A stretch of DNA of 64,000 bases, from contig OX465281.1 of the NCBI GenBank assembly GCA_949987705.1, forward strand, positions 9,092,001 through 9,156,000, given 5' to 3'. The DNA is from Thereva unica (Eukaryota > Arthropoda > Insecta > Diptera > Therevidae). Position 1 is the first letter of the stretch; each line of letters opens with the position of its first letter. Below the pieces are notes generated by a model. The model was not told the DNA's origin, did no database searches, and saw only the letters and a list, made by a program, of their open reading frames with translations. Of the stretch, positions 42,548-53,442 are shown piece by piece. The translations under genes were made by a program, and so were the position numbers.

Positions 42548-45360
42548 CATTCCCACCGCGAGTGTTGTTTTACCAGGCAGTCCTCCGTCTTCAGATTTTA
42601 ACTACCTTGGGATTAAGCTCATCTTTCGAAGCCACATCTTCTTCTTATTCCCGTGTAATCCCTCATGGAACATAGGGCGGAAACAGTTGCCCTCCAGCGG
42701 ACTCTGTTTTGTGCGACAGCTCTCAGCTCTTCCAGTTGTTGCGGCCTAATATAGAGTACTGTTATGGTGAATAAGTTAATGATCTGCAATAATCAGAACA
42801 AGATTCGAACAAAGGCTGCCTAATCTTAAAGGATTTCTCCTGTTTAAGGCAAAGACAAAACAGTTGCAGATAGTTTCGAAGTTCCTGTAGAAACGTTACC
42901 TTACAACCTTAAGAGCTTCAGCTTTAGCAGATCAGCTTCAACAAAAGAAACATTCAGGTGCTTAAAGTAGAACTGCATTCAAAACTTGTCGGGAGACAGA
43001 AGCGGTTACCTGATCCTTAAAGTGTCTGCACTGCAAACTTGGTCCTTTATAAATCTTCCCCTGTAAGTCAGTATCACTTCCAATATTATTTAGGATATGA
43101 CACTTTCGATAGCTCGAAAAGAATTTATGTGAAAGCAAAGTGTTATACGTTCCATTTCGAATCGCAATTAATTTCCTTCACGCAAGACCAGAACCACCCC
43201 CTCCACCAAGTAACGTACAATGCCAATTCCCAAATAGAATCGAAACCCAAATTCGACACAAGCGAAAGTCGAAATGGAAAAAGCAAACAATCCTCCATTA
43301 ACTGCTACCGGAGCGCCCCCCCTTTTCGGTGGAGGACTGGCGCAAAGATAACTTCGCCAGGAGTCGTCCCAGGGCCCCATAAATCCCGCGGTGCATGTTT
43401 AAGCAAATTGGCTTTCGTGTGCTCGGGCGGTGCAGCAGCACAGGGCTATCTTCGCCGTAAATTTCGCCTACACACTCCTCCACCTTTTATCTTTCGCCGG
43501 CTTTGAAAGCTCCCCCCATAAGTGATATTTTATAGGAAAGATGATAAAGTAGTGCGGACGCCTTTTATGCAATCGTTGTTTACCGATTCGACCCAAATTT
43601 TTCTTACTGTTGTGGTGTTGTGACAAAATTTACCGCCGTCGACGATGTGTCGTTGGTGCCGTCATAGCGCTGCGCACACTTTGAGGACCACCGCCATTTC
43701 TAATCCATTTGTCAGCCGATAAAGTGCGCTTCATCCAGGGCTGAGTGGAAGAAGAATGGGGAATTGGGATTGGGATCGAGATTGGGACACAGAGTGTGTA
43801 TCGGAGTATATTCCGAGGCGTTATTAATTCATCCACAGCCCCGCTGTAAAACCAGAAGCCTCATCATCATTTCGGAGCTTATCACATGCCATTAGTAACG
43901 GAGAGGCTTTTCGCCGCAAAGGGGTTAATCTCGGATGCTTTAGTAGCAATAAATCCCGCATTTAATGGGACATTTGTCAACGCATATGCGGCGGCAAATT
44001 GAATTTCTGGAATTAAACGGAAAAATCCCCATCGGGTCAGGCCCGGCGACTGACACATGACCGCATCGGGGCGCTTTTAATATTCATCACAATCGCGATA
44101 TCCGTTTTCTGGCCCTGAGAGCCGCTGCGCTGCGGCCCTTGGTGTTGTGGCCCGGCTGTCATCCATTAGCCAGCCACGACTCTGGTGCGCGGTCCTTAAT
44201 TCGGTCGCTGGATCGGTCTGGAGATAAAGTCCCCCGGACAGAGAGACTTCGGTTGGTCACTGGCCCAGAGATTATCTCATTGAACGCCTGGAGCCGCGGC
44301 TAATTACCAATGTAAGAATGACAAATTCCGAGTTTATGTGGGAAAATGGATGCGCGGCCTTCGCCAGCTGAGTTATGGCCACCGGGACGCTTTAAATTAC
44401 ACTAATGGCCGACTGGACGTCAAATATCAACGGCCTCACCCGGCGATTTATGGTGCCAAGCAATCCACCTACCTTTATCAGCGCCGTGGAAACTGGTTGG
44501 ATTTATGTCTTATTTATATTTCAATTTCCCAAAATGTTTATCGACGTGTGCCATTGTGAGTCTTTAGCCTTTTCTCATTTTAAATTTCAGGTTTCAGAAT
44601 TCGAATGGAGATTGTGGATTAATGCATGGGAAAATCTGAACCATAAAAAGCAGTTTCTTAAGATCATTTTAGGATTTAAGGTAAGACTATTTAAAATATA
44701 ACAATAATGGACTTAACTGTAGTTATATTAAAAAGCGAAGGAAGGAAGGGTTTTACATCTTGTCACCCTCATGACCTGTCTGCACACCCTTAGAAATTCA
44801 TGCTCATGAGAACAGCCTTAAAAACAAGTAGAGCCAACCTGGTCGTAGGGTGCAACGCCAACTTCAGACGTAAGCTTTGAAGAAGCATCTGGAATAGCAA
44901 GTGGAGGGACTAGCCATTATTCGATTTTATCATTAATTCAAACCTAGCAAAGTGTAACCTAGGCAACATCACAACTTTCGTGTTGTCAAGCACAGAGAAT
45001 TTTCGGCTTTGGAGGAAGTCTTGGACACGACACTGTCTACGGACACAAAACATTCAAAATAGAAAACTGAAGAGTATCAGATCAAGTGTCCTTCATGTAA
45101 AGTTTCAGGTTGAAGCTTCTCAACCTTACAGAAACTCTGGACCGAAAGCACTTCGGTCAGATCCTTGTAGTGATACACACTAGAGAGTGTCCATACGGTC
45201 GTAGGAACATAGGCGAGAAGGAGAAAACCGATTAAACTATCGGCTGGCAATCCAATAGGTGAAGTCAAAAACAATCTCATCCTTCGACTTAATACCCAAC
45301 TTATAAAACCGACGCTGCTTCTAGAAAAGTTAAACGTATCGACGTCGAAAGAGGTTGGTA
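42548..45360. other. Unique non-coding DNA, less AT-rich at 43.6-44.5 kb
   Basis: No supported gene or TE. 43.2-44.5 kb is relatively GC-rich and repeat-poor and could be host regulatory or untranslated sequence. 44.7-45.36 kb: nothing recognised. Confidence 0.4.
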
Positions 45361-45369
45361 TAGCAATTA

Positions 45370-45660
45370 CCCTCCTACTAGGACAACAAGCAGATCCAGA
45401 CCGCCGCCGTTCAGCCCTTAGGCTCTGGACTCACTAAAATGCCAAGGCAGGGAGGTCGGACGGTAATTGGGAAGCTCTTGGAGCAAACCCAAGCTCGCTT
45501 TCGTGAGCTTCTTCTGAACTTACCGAAGGCATAACTGCGGCCGGGAAGCCGGGAAGCTTAAACAGTCAAGTGTAAGCGACAAGTCACTGCTGCTTAATTT
45601 ATTCCAGTGGTCTGTCCCACCAATATGAGGTATAGGGGTGTAGTACAATAAAGTCCTACA
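45370..45660 (-). repeat. Older dispersed repeat, inverted copy
   Basis: The reverse complement contains ATTGTACTACACCCCTATAC, CCTCATATTGGTGGG, GACTTGTCGCTTACACTTGA, CTGTTTAAGCTTCCCG, then GGTCTGGATCTGCTTGTTGT and GGTAATTGC. The plus-strand copy at 51452-51665 shares all of the later blocks (TGTCGCTTACACTTGACTGT, GGTCTGGATCTCCTTGTTGT, GGTAATTGCGATTCCACC). Confidence 0.7.
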
Positions 45661-46032
45661 TTCGGCTCCTTCTTAAACACAAAGCCGGAGCTTGGTTTTC
45701 TTGCGCCCGGTGCATAATGCCAGATTGCGCCCCAAAGATGGAATTTTTTGAAATTTTATAAACCAAGCACGATCTGTTAACCATTTCACCTTTATTCATT
45801 GCCTTACACTTAAGGATTTTTTTCTCTTTACTTCATACATTTGGCTCTTTTATAAAAACTGTTGGAAGATTGAAGATTTAAAAGTGCTCCAACAACGCCC
45901 AAAGAGTTGATATGGCGCTTTTCAAAAACTTTCACAAAGTACCCCAGGGCAGTCCTCTCATTTTTCTAGTTAATTTTTACTTCTCGAAGGTGAAGGTCAC
46001 TTTATGGGTAATATTTTTTTGTGTGGTTCATT

Positions 46033-46080
46033 TGCTTGGCCTATTGTACTGCACGACTACACCTCATGTTTGTGGGCCTA
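46033..46080 (+). repeat. Older dispersed repeat, left half of the split copy
   Basis: GGCCTATTGTACTGCACGAC, ACACCTCATGTTTGTGGG ends at GCCTA (46076-46080). The continuation resumes at 51452 after the CR1-like insertion, where GCCTA occurs again (51447-51451). Confidence 0.7.
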
Positions 46081-46101
46081 TATTCACTTATAAGAGTTAA
46101 C

Positions 46102-46262
46102 CCTTCTAGCACAGAAGGCGCACTTTTCAGTTAAGCATGAAAATCTATATATACATACACATACACACATATATATATATATAAATATATATATGTATAT
46201 ATATATACATATATAGAGTTTCTCTTCTAACGCAGAAGGCGCACTTCCCAGCATGGCTGGGA
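46102..46262 (-). other. 3'-UTR hairpins and TA microsatellite of the CR1-like element
   Basis: Hairpin CTTCT-AGCAC-AGAAG at 46103-46117 and CTTCT-AACGC-AGAAG at 46224-46238 each sit in the phrase AGAAGGCGCACTT. Between them is (TA)n-rich DNA. A third small hairpin, CCCAGC-ATG-GCTGGG, is at 46247-46261. Such 3' structures can be the RT's RNA recognition sites. That role here is inferred. Confidence 0.65.
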
Positions 46263-46384
46263 AATTTTACCACTGCCGTGGCTCAGCTGAGACATGCAAA
46301 CATAAAATATTAAAAACATAAAAGTTCAAAAACATTAAACAGAGAAGCATGCAAAACTAATAAGGGAGTGAGGCACGCAGAGAG

Positions 46385-49276
46385 TCACGCCACATTGAGA
46401 AGTGTCCTTTTAAGGACAACTTCACTGGTTAGCAAGCTAAACACACTCCTATTGTTGTTAGTATTTATAAGCATGCGATTAACGGGTTCGAACATGCCAT
46501 AATTGGTGTTAGAGGAATTAATGTGCAAGAGAGGTTCACCTCTCAGGTTGTAGTTATTCACTCTAAATGACGCGCGGTTTCTTAAGAAACCAGAGTCCAC
46601 CTTGTCATTCATCAGTCGATGAACGAATATAACGTCAGCGACCTCACGGCGCTTATGGAGGGAGCTTAAGTTGAGCAATTTAAGTCTGTTCTCATAAGGC
46701 GGAAGAGCGAGTGGGTCATCCCACGGGAGGTGGCTGAGTGCAAACCGGACGAACTTCCTTTGAACCGATTCGATTCTACTAACATGAGAGGAGTAGTAAG
46801 GAGACCATACCTGGGAAGCGTAGTCAAGCAAAGGCCTAACCAAGGATACGTACAGGTGTTTAGTGACGAGGGGGTTGTTGAACTCTTTGGACCATCTTTT
46901 TATAAATCCCAGGACTGAATTGCCCTTGGAGGAGATATAATTGATGTGGGTGGAGAAATCCAACTTACTTTCTAACCTAACCCCCAGATCGATTACAGAT
47001 TCAGTACGGGAGACCTTGTTGTCAAGGAAAGTATAGTCATAAGTTATAACACCACGTTTCCTACAAAAAGTCATGATCTCGCATTTACTAATATTAAGCA
47101 CAAGGTTGTTGTTGGAACACCAAGAATAGAAGGTGTTTAGATCTGCTTGCAGAAGTTTGCAATCCTCTATACTCCTTATGTGGCGATACAGTTTGATGTC
47201 ATCAGCGTAAATAAGGATTTTACAGTGCCTTAGCAGTGTAACAATATCGTCAATCGATAAAATAAAAAGAAGAGGGCCAAGATGACTGCCTTGCGGGACT
47301 CCAGAGGACGCTTCGATATTCTTCGATTTGACTCCGCGGAATAGAACCTGGTAGGTTCTATCGGCTAAGTACGACTGGAACCAATCCACAAGGGCATGCG
47401 GAAAGCCTAATTTCTTTAGTTTAAGAACTATAATAGAGTGGGAGAGCTTGTCGAAAGCCTTACTAAAATCTGTATAGACACAATCAGTTTGGCAGCCAGT
47501 GACAAAGCCTCTAATTGTGTGTGAAGAGAACTCCAGTAAATTAGTAGTACTAGTGGAACGGGCTGCAAGAAAACCATGTTGGTTTGTTGAGATAAGCCTC
47601 TTGCAGATAGGGGCGATAGCAGAATAAATAATAGATTCGAAGAGTTTTGGTATAGACGACAATTTCGCAATTGGCCTATAATTAGATATTTCGTTTTTAC
47701 AGCCTTTCTTATGGACAGGTATTATAAAAGAGTTCTTCCATAAGGTTGGGAAGCGCCCTTTATTTAGGGATTTTTGAAATAAACAAAGAAGAGGAGACAG
47801 TAGGGCCCCTGCACAGGATTTTAGAACAGCTGGAGGGACTCCATCAGGGCCGGACGAAAAATCTTGTGGAAGTTCATTTATATGTTTCGAGATATCATCC
47901 CTGGTTATAGACAGGGAAAAGTTTTGAGCCGTTTGGATTGCATTGATATGTCGAAAATTGTCTTCATCTGGTTGGAATATAGGGGACGAGAAAGATTTGA
48001 GGAAGAACGATGCAAAATTTTCACAAATTTCGGCTGAATTAGAACTAAGGGAGTTCTCGTATTGCATGGTGTAAGGATAATTATCAACTTTTTTCTTTGT
48101 GTTGATAAATTGAAAGAATGCTCTGGGATCACCATACACTTTACCTTCCATGTTTCTGAGGTACTCTTTATAGAGGGTTTCGGAGAGAGCATGAAATTGG
48201 TCATAGCAATTGAGAAATGCATCGAAACTCACAGTGTCTTTCTTCTTCAGGTAGGTTTTCCAGAGTTTATTCTTCAGGTTTTTGGTACGTCTCAACTCGG
48301 AGTTGTACCACGGTGGGGATGATCTGGACGATTTTAACGGCTCGATAGGTACACAGGATGCGAAAGTTTCATACAGGACGGAGTAAAATCTGGCTACATC
48401 GACATCCAACTCATTAGGTGAGAGCAACCAATTGAAATCGACCGAAGTGAGCTTGGATGACAGTTCCTCAAGGTTGGCTTTTTTAAAGTTAAAGGTAAAG
48501 GTTGACTCCTCTGGGATTGGCTTATTGTTAAAGACAGAACAATAGCTCAGTAGAAGAGGAGGGTGATAATTATCGACAGGTGACAAGACAATTGAGCTAG
48601 GCTCAACATTCATGTTGTCTGAGTCGGAAAAGAATACAAGATCTAACCGCCTTCCTAAAATATTATTCACACCGCTCATTTGGCACAAGCCGCAGGAAAA
48701 TAAGGAACTCAGAAAGCTGGATTCCTTAGAGTTAAGGTTGTTTCCAGGAAGGTAGTTATCGTCATCATCGCACGATACCCATTTAACATTGGGTAAGTTA
48801 AAATCACCTACAAGTAGGAGTTCATCTTTGGAATCCATCATATCTTGGATATGATTTATGCAAGCGATTAGAATATCATAGAGATTTTGACCTCTATCGT
48901 CAAGAGTGCTGAACATATCTGGTGGGATGTAACAGCAGATTAAAAATAAGTTGTTATGAACAAGGGAGACTTTGAGAGCGAGGACCTCAATGTCTAAAGT
49001 GTTGGAAAAATCAGGAAGCGTTATTAAGCAGCAGTTGAGAAGGTTACTACATGCAAGTAGTACACCACCTCCACGAGCCTCCGAGTCAATATATCTATCC
49101 CTCCGAAAAACTTGGAAGGAAGAGTCGAAAAGTTCGGCATTAAGAATCCCACTGTATAGCCATGTTTCTGTAAAAGCGATTATATCGAAATCACTGGCCG
49201 AAGTCGACAGAAACACATCTTGGGTTTTAGATCTGATTCCCCTCACGTTTTGGTAATAGAGGGAAAGCGTCTTAAG
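46385..49276 (-). CDS. CR1-like ORF2: endonuclease-reverse transcriptase, intact
   Basis: About 963 codons with no stop. Numbered from a GTG at 49246: APE endonuclease with TETW (26-29), GDFN (147-150) and DNYH (225-228). RT fingers include FIIPVHKKG and NYRPIAKLSS (508-531) and NQHGFLAARS (555-564). RT catalytic motifs are DFSKAFD (593-599), SGVPQGSHLGPLLF (648-661) and YADD (680-683). The C-terminal part is the usual 'LVRPLLDYASQVWSPY' type. All expected catalytic residues are present. The conserved start LYYQNVRGIRSK lies upstream of that GTG and overlaps the end of ORF1 in the -1 frame. The frame opens after a TGA near 49297 and contains no ATG before the endonuclease, so expression probably depends on ribosomal frameshifting at 49282-49276, the start given here. 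Confidence 0.93.
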   Translation of the reverse strand, partial: LKTLSLYYQNVRGIRSKTQDVFLSTSASDFDIIAFTETWLYSGILNAELFDSSFQVFRRDRYIDSEARGGGVLLACSNLLNCCLITLPDFSNTLDIEVLALKVSLVHNNLFLICCYIPPDMFSTLDDRGQNLYDILIACINHIQDMMDSKDELLLVGDFNLPNVKWVSCDDDDNYLPGNNLNSKESSFLSSLFSCGLCQMSGVNNILGRRLDLVFFSDSDNMNVEPSSIVLSPVDNYHPPLLLSYCSVFNNKPIPEESTFTFNFKKANLEELSSKLTSVDFNWLLSPNELDVDVARFYSVLYETFASCVPIEPLKSSRSSPPWYNSELRRTKNLKNKLWKTYLKKKDTVSFDAFLNCYDQFHALSETLYKEYLRNMEGKVYGDPRAFFQFINTKKKVDNYPYTMQYENSLSSNSAEICENFASFFLKSFSSPIFQPDEDNFRHINAIQTAQNFSLSITRDDISKHINELPQDFSSGPDGVPPAVLKSCAGALLSPLLCLFQKSLNKGRFPTLWKNSFIIPVHKKGCKNEISNYRPIAKLSSIPKLFESIIYSAIAPICKRLISTNQHGFLAARSTSTTNLLEFSSHTIRGFVTGCQTDCVYTDFSKAFDKLSHSIIVLKLKKLGFPHALVDWFQSYLADRTYQVLFRGVKSKNIEASSGVPQGSHLGPLLFILSIDDIVTLLRHCKILIYADDIKLYRHIRSIEDCKLLQADLNTFYSWCSNNNLVLNISKCEIMTFCRKRGVITYDYTFLDNKVSRTESVIDLGVRLESKLDFSTHINYISSKGNSVLGFIKRWSKEFNNPLVTKHLYVSLVRPLLDYASQVWSPYYSSHVSRIESVQRKFVRFALSHLPWDDPLALPPYENRLKLLNLSSLHKRREVADVIFVHRLMNDKVDSGFLRNRASFRVNNYNLRGEPLLHINSSNTNYGMFEPVNRMLINTNNNRSVFSLLTSEVVLKRTLLNVA

Positions 49277-50625
49277 TTTTTTGAAACTTGTAGAGTATCA
49301 GGAGTGCGCTGCTCGCGCGTGCGGGGGACAAAACATTTTGAAAAGGCACCAGGAGGCCAGAACGTGGGGTCTAAAAGCTTTTCAGCGGTATTGGGCGGTG
49401 CGGTCAAGATGAAAGACGCAACCGGTTTGGAAACATTGCTGATCTTCCTGCAGGAGACTGTAGCAGGATTAATAGTTTTCCCCATTAGGTATTCTTTAAT
49501 TGCCTCGCACGTAGTTTCAGGGGAGAAACGCGAAATGAAAATAGTTCGCGGCTTGGGTACCGTTATCAGATTCGCGGAGGTTACCGGAGACTCAGTATCC
49601 CCAGTGCCCGACGGTCCAACGATACTAATAGGAGAGGTTGATGCCGCAACCGGTTCTGGGATATAGTTTGAGCCCATTGGAAGTGAGGGTGCGCGGATAG
49701 ACGAGCTAGTATGGGGGTTTGCAGTGACAGCATCCGTAACGTTAACTTTACGACTGCGTTTGCGTTTTCCATTCTTTCTACGGGCTTTGTTGTGGTCATG
49801 AGCCAGACTGGGGGCAGTCTCCACCGAAGGGCCCTTTTCAAGTATTATGGCCGGGTCGTTCAGAGCTGTGGTGTTAAGAGCAGCTGCATCATCCGCCGTT
49901 GGAGAAACAGCTGTAGGACAGGGTGTAGAAAGAAGCTTCTCCCCTACCTGTAAGGCGTCATAAGATACTGGCGCCGCCGAGGGGGAGTTTATTCTATCAC
50001 AAACATTATCAAATTTAAGCGATAGAGAACTCAGGGCTTTGTGATTTTGCACCACTGCTGTTGACAGCGATTCAATATCAGCCCGAACACGCTTCGTACT
50101 CCTTTTAATGTCGTCTAATATTGGATGAAGAGGAGCTAAGGAGTTGACAGAGCAAGATGAAGTGGCGACAGGATTGAGAATTGCTGAATGTATATCGTCG
50201 ATCGAGTCAAAAACTGTTGCAACCCGGGAAGAAATTTCCTGGAATTTATTTATTAGGGAACCCGAGTTGGTCGCAACAGAATCAAGGGTGTCTGATAAAC
50301 TATCAAGGCGGACGTTGATCGACTGGACATCATCGGCTAACATCTGAAAATGTGAGACATTTCCAGAGAAGGTGTTAAGACGACCCATGACTTTTTCATG
50401 TCCATCGAGAAAGACATCAGAAATGTCTTTCATTAGTCTTAGGACGTGGCAGGGTTGAATGTTGAAGCATTCATTGCAAGTTGACCCTCTAGGGGCCGAA
50501 GGTTTGCCACTTATTCGAGGATTGAGGCAGGTGAGGTGAAAAACGCCTCCACATACACCATCACAGGAAATCCCATCTCGGGCAATTTCCGAAGAGCATA
50601 GCTTGCAGACTTGATGACTGGCCAT
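49243..50625 (-). CDS. CR1-like ORF1: PHD finger, coiled-coil and RRM-like protein, intact
   Basis: I start at the Met of MASHQVCKLC (50625). An in-frame start at 50649 would add a short hydrophobic MYILLFFL leader, which is unlikely. Counting from 50649, a C4HC3 PHD finger uses C15, C18, C29, C33, H38, C41, C58 and C61. Residues 70-220 are rich in spaced leucine/isoleucine/valine, as in a coiled coil used for trimerisation. A basic cluster KARRKNGKRKRSRK (288-301) could be a nuclear signal. 365-445 looks like an RRM fold (RTIFISRFSPETT, KPVASFILTAP). PHD-bearing ORF1 proteins are known in the CR1 group. ORF1p should coat the element RNA. It ends at TGA 49245-49243, overlapping ORF2. Confidence 0.88.
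   Translation of the reverse strand: MASHQVCKLCSSEIARDGISCDGVCGGVFHLTCLNPRISGKPSAPRGSTCNECFNIQPCHVLRLMKDISDVFLDGHEKVMGRLNTFSGNVSHFQMLADDVQSINVRLDSLSDTLDSVATNSGSLINKFQEISSRVATVFDSIDDIHSAILNPVATSSCSVNSLAPLHPILDDIKRSTKRVRADIESLSTAVVQNHKALSSLSLKFDNVCDRINSPSAAPVSYDALQVGEKLLSTPCPTAVSPTADDAAALNTTALNDPAIILEKGPSVETAPSLAHDHNKARRKNGKRKRSRKVNVTDAVTANPHTSSSIRAPSLPMGSNYIPEPVAASTSPISIVGPSGTGDTESPVTSANLITVPKPRTIFISRFSPETTCEAIKEYLMGKTINPATVSCRKISNVSKPVASFILTAPPNTAEKLLDPTFWPPGAFSKCFVPRTREQRTPDTLQVSKNLRRFPSITKT
49276..49282 (-). promoter_or_regulatory. A AAA AAC slippery heptamer, candidate -1 frameshift site
   Basis: On the minus strand the ORF1 codons are TCA AAA AAC TTA, so A AAA AAC is exactly in the X XXY YYZ phase. 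A -1 slip leads to CTT AAG ACG..., the ORF2 frame, 31 nt before the ORF1 stop. A weak stem (CCCTC/GAGGG) can form about 12 nt downstream. Confidence 0.7.
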
Positions 50626-50649
50626 TAGAAAGAATAATAGTATGTACAA

Positions 50650-51446
50650 TTAAAATAAACCAAAAGAAATTAAAAAACTGAAAACGATAAAACCCCGATT
50701 AACTGCCAAAACAAACAAGACAAATTTGTTTAAAACAATTTTATGCAGTTTGAGTGCAGATGGGTTTCGAAACGTTGCATAACCTCAGGTGAAAAAATAA
50801 GAAAAGGAAAAATATTAAAAACGAGGTTATGGTATTGAAAAAAAAAAATAAATAAATAAAATTAACACCCAATTTTATTTTTATTCTTATTATGCCCTCT
50901 GCACAAAAAAGAATCAAAACTAAAAGAAAAAAGTTTAAAATAAGATTAAAAATTACACTAAGGGTAAAGGTTACCAACCTCGAACAGCTGGGGAAACCGT
51001 AGCACAACACAAAAAACAAAAGAAAACACCGAACACAGAAACAAGAGAAAGAACACAAAAATAAAATGCTCGAGCGAATTGTCACTATCACTGGAGATTA
51101 AGAGCCACTTAAAACACAAAATTAAGTATTTATTAGTTGAAAAATGGCAATAAAAACATAAAAAAAATTATTAAAACGCGGACGACCGGCACCAACGACA
51201 CTTGACACTTGACACAGACTGAGAAACTTCCTAAGAAACTCCAGGTACTGAGATACTCGTTTGGCGATTGGAATACGTGGTCATTCTATCGTAGTTTTTT
51301 GGCAGGATTCACTAAAACGGTTGGAGGGATGTTGCAGATTTTTTTGGAAATAAGGCAATACTTTGTTGGAAGCATTGAATTTTGGCGAACTCAATCAAGA
51401 ACGAGGTTAATGTCCCTGTTGACGGGATCTGGCACATGCTTGTCGT
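50650..51446 (-). promoter_or_regulatory. 5' region of the CR1-like element (probable internal promoter)
   Basis: About 800 bp upstream of ORF1. The part nearest ORF1 (50650-51180) is very A/T-rich with no upstream ORF of note. The distal end begins GGCACGACAAGCATGTGCC, a small hairpin. Elements of this type transcribe from an internal promoter, but I cannot point to specific motifs. Confidence 0.5.
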
Positions 51447-51451
51447 GCCTA

Positions 51452-51665
51452 ACCTCTGGAACAAGTGCAGCGGCCTGTCTAGTGGCTTGTCGCTTACACT
51501 TGACTGTTTAAGTTTCCCGAGCTCGCGACCGCAGTCCTGTCTTCGGTCGAAAGCGTTCTCGAGTATGCTACATTCCACTCCGGCTCTTCTTTTCCTTTAG
51601 TGAGATAAGGGCACCACGGCAGCGGTCTGGATCTCCTTGTTGTCCCAGTTGGAAGGTAATTGCGA
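51452..51665 (+). repeat. Older dispersed repeat, right half of the split copy
   Basis: ACCTCTGGAACAAGTGCAGC, TAGTGGCTTGTCGCTTACAC, then GGTCTGGATCTCCTTGTTGT and GGTAATTGCGATTCC. Continues the 46033-46080 half and matches the inverted copy at 45370-45660. Confidence 0.7.
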
Positions 51666-53442
51666 TTCCACCTGAGGTTCCTGCTTCCCTGGTTATTGGT
51701 AATGTACCCGTTATATTATATGGAAGCTGGTGCTGCCAATTTTCCTGCGGGTCAAGAAATGTTGGGCAGAGCGGCCGCTATCTCGGTCTGCTTCTTGGGT
51801 ACCCGAACTCCAAGCCGCCGTCCTGTCTTTGGTCTGTAGGGAAGGAGCTCACGAAAGTATCCATCCTGACAGAGCCTCCATATCAGAATAAGGCATTATA
51901 CATCTGGGTGCACCCGGTGCCCAGAAGAGATCCTGCAAAACCTACCCACTGCTATGCATCCTTCGATAGGATAATTTTACTTCTTGGCTTTGTAGGCCCG
52001 ATGCCCTTGCCTTTCAGGACAGCTTCCTGTGGCCACCACGAGGAGGTTATGATCGCACTTCAACAAGTCCGAGAATGAATTTGAATTTTTCTTTTTTCAA
52101 AATCTCAAATAGCGCCCCCATACAATTGCGCCCGGTGCAAGTGCACCATACGCGCCTACGAAAGCGCCGTCCCTGCTTAAACACAACTCTTTTATCTGGG
52201 CTGGGTGTAGTACTGCGTCTTTCGACAAGCTTCAAACTCGCGCCATCTAACTCATCGATAATGACACTCTATGTATACGCCTTCATAGGCATCTTAGGCA
52301 TGTAGAAGTTTCTATCGCTACTATCATAGCGGATATTCCATGCAACACCTACACTTAAGAACGGCCTTACACAGTCAGTATTTCCGAACTCGTACAACAT
52401 CCAAGAGTGCGAACATAGGATTTAATCAGAATTCGCTTCTGCAAGCAATAAACCTTCCATAATGTATTTTATCGTATCTTATGCTTCAAACTAAGAATAC
52501 TAGAGGCCGCACCATAAAAGAAAGGAATCTAAAAATCGGTGCTTCTATGCGCATTAATAGTCTCAAGGCCTTGCAACCGAGCAACGTTATTCTGCTAACA
52601 TGCGTGCTTTTTTCCCTTGTTTTATGGTGCGGGCTTTTTACCATGGCTAATACCCCGACTTCACCAGCCGAATTGCACAAGTTCGAGAAAATTCTCTCAA
52701 ATCTTATCTTTAAAATAACCTCAGTTCGCATACAATTTCTATATTTCTGAGGGTAAAACAGACGCCCAACTGAACTCGAACTGAAATTAAACTAAAAGCT
52801 TGCTCAAAAGAATACAATTCCAGTGAGCTTTCCTATTTATGACTTCTGGAGAAAATGCAATAATTTCAAGCACGAACTGAACATGAACTGGATTTCAGCA
52901 AGTGAAGCCTCGTATATAGGGATTTAACTGAACATTATTGAGCTGAGGTCGGTGAAGCCTTAAGGTGAGGTATTAAACGACATGATGTAGAAAGGATGAT
53001 TCCGAAGCTTAGTTTTTATAGCTTTGTTCTAGAACTCGAATGTGGAATCCGGCGGGAGCAAGAATTCACCCAATTTGTGTTTCTTTACTTTCTCATGACA
53101 GAAAAAGCGGGGAAATTTTCACTTCCCCTCTTGCAGGAATTAGCCGAAGGCTTTCGGTCCTGCGATTTCTTGCAAGTTGTCAATTGATAATTTTTTGTAT
53201 GTATGTGGGTATCTTGAAAAGCGGCATACACATAGACAATCGACATTTATGTTATTTTCTTCTTGATTTGCAGGAAATTGCCCAAAAAGTGTTTCTTTAC
53301 TTTCTGGATTTTTGACAAAATTATCCCCACCATTCAAGTAAGTTTTTGCCCGACAAGTTTTTGCAGGAAAAGTACTGGAACAAACCTTATGTGACTAATA
53401 AATATTCAAGAACACATTTTCCAATACGGTTACTTTTCCATC
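51666..53442. other. Non-coding; minor repeats
   Basis: GCGCCCGGTGCA occurs at about 52129 and also at 45705, so these flanks may belong to the same old repeat family. TGTTTCTTTACTTTCT occurs twice, at about 53079 and 53290. No gene recognised. Confidence 0.4.

Larger units (their letters stand above)
46076..51451 (-). mobile_element. Full-length CR1/Jockey-group non-LTR retrotransposon
   Basis: On the minus strand: 5' region 51446-50650, ORF1, ORF2 and a 3' UTR to 46081. The boundaries come from comparison with the uninterrupted repeat copy at 36780-36895. The host sequence breaks after 46080 and resumes at 51452, with GCCTA on both sides as a likely target duplication, giving an insert of about 5.37 kb. 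Both ORFs are uninterrupted. The 3' region holds a TA-rich microsatellite (about 46145-46216) between two copies of a terminal hairpin motif. Confidence 0.82.

Noticed and set aside
46145..46216. TA-rich tract as an origin or regulatory element
   Set aside because: Better explained as the microsatellite in the 3' tail of the CR1-like element.
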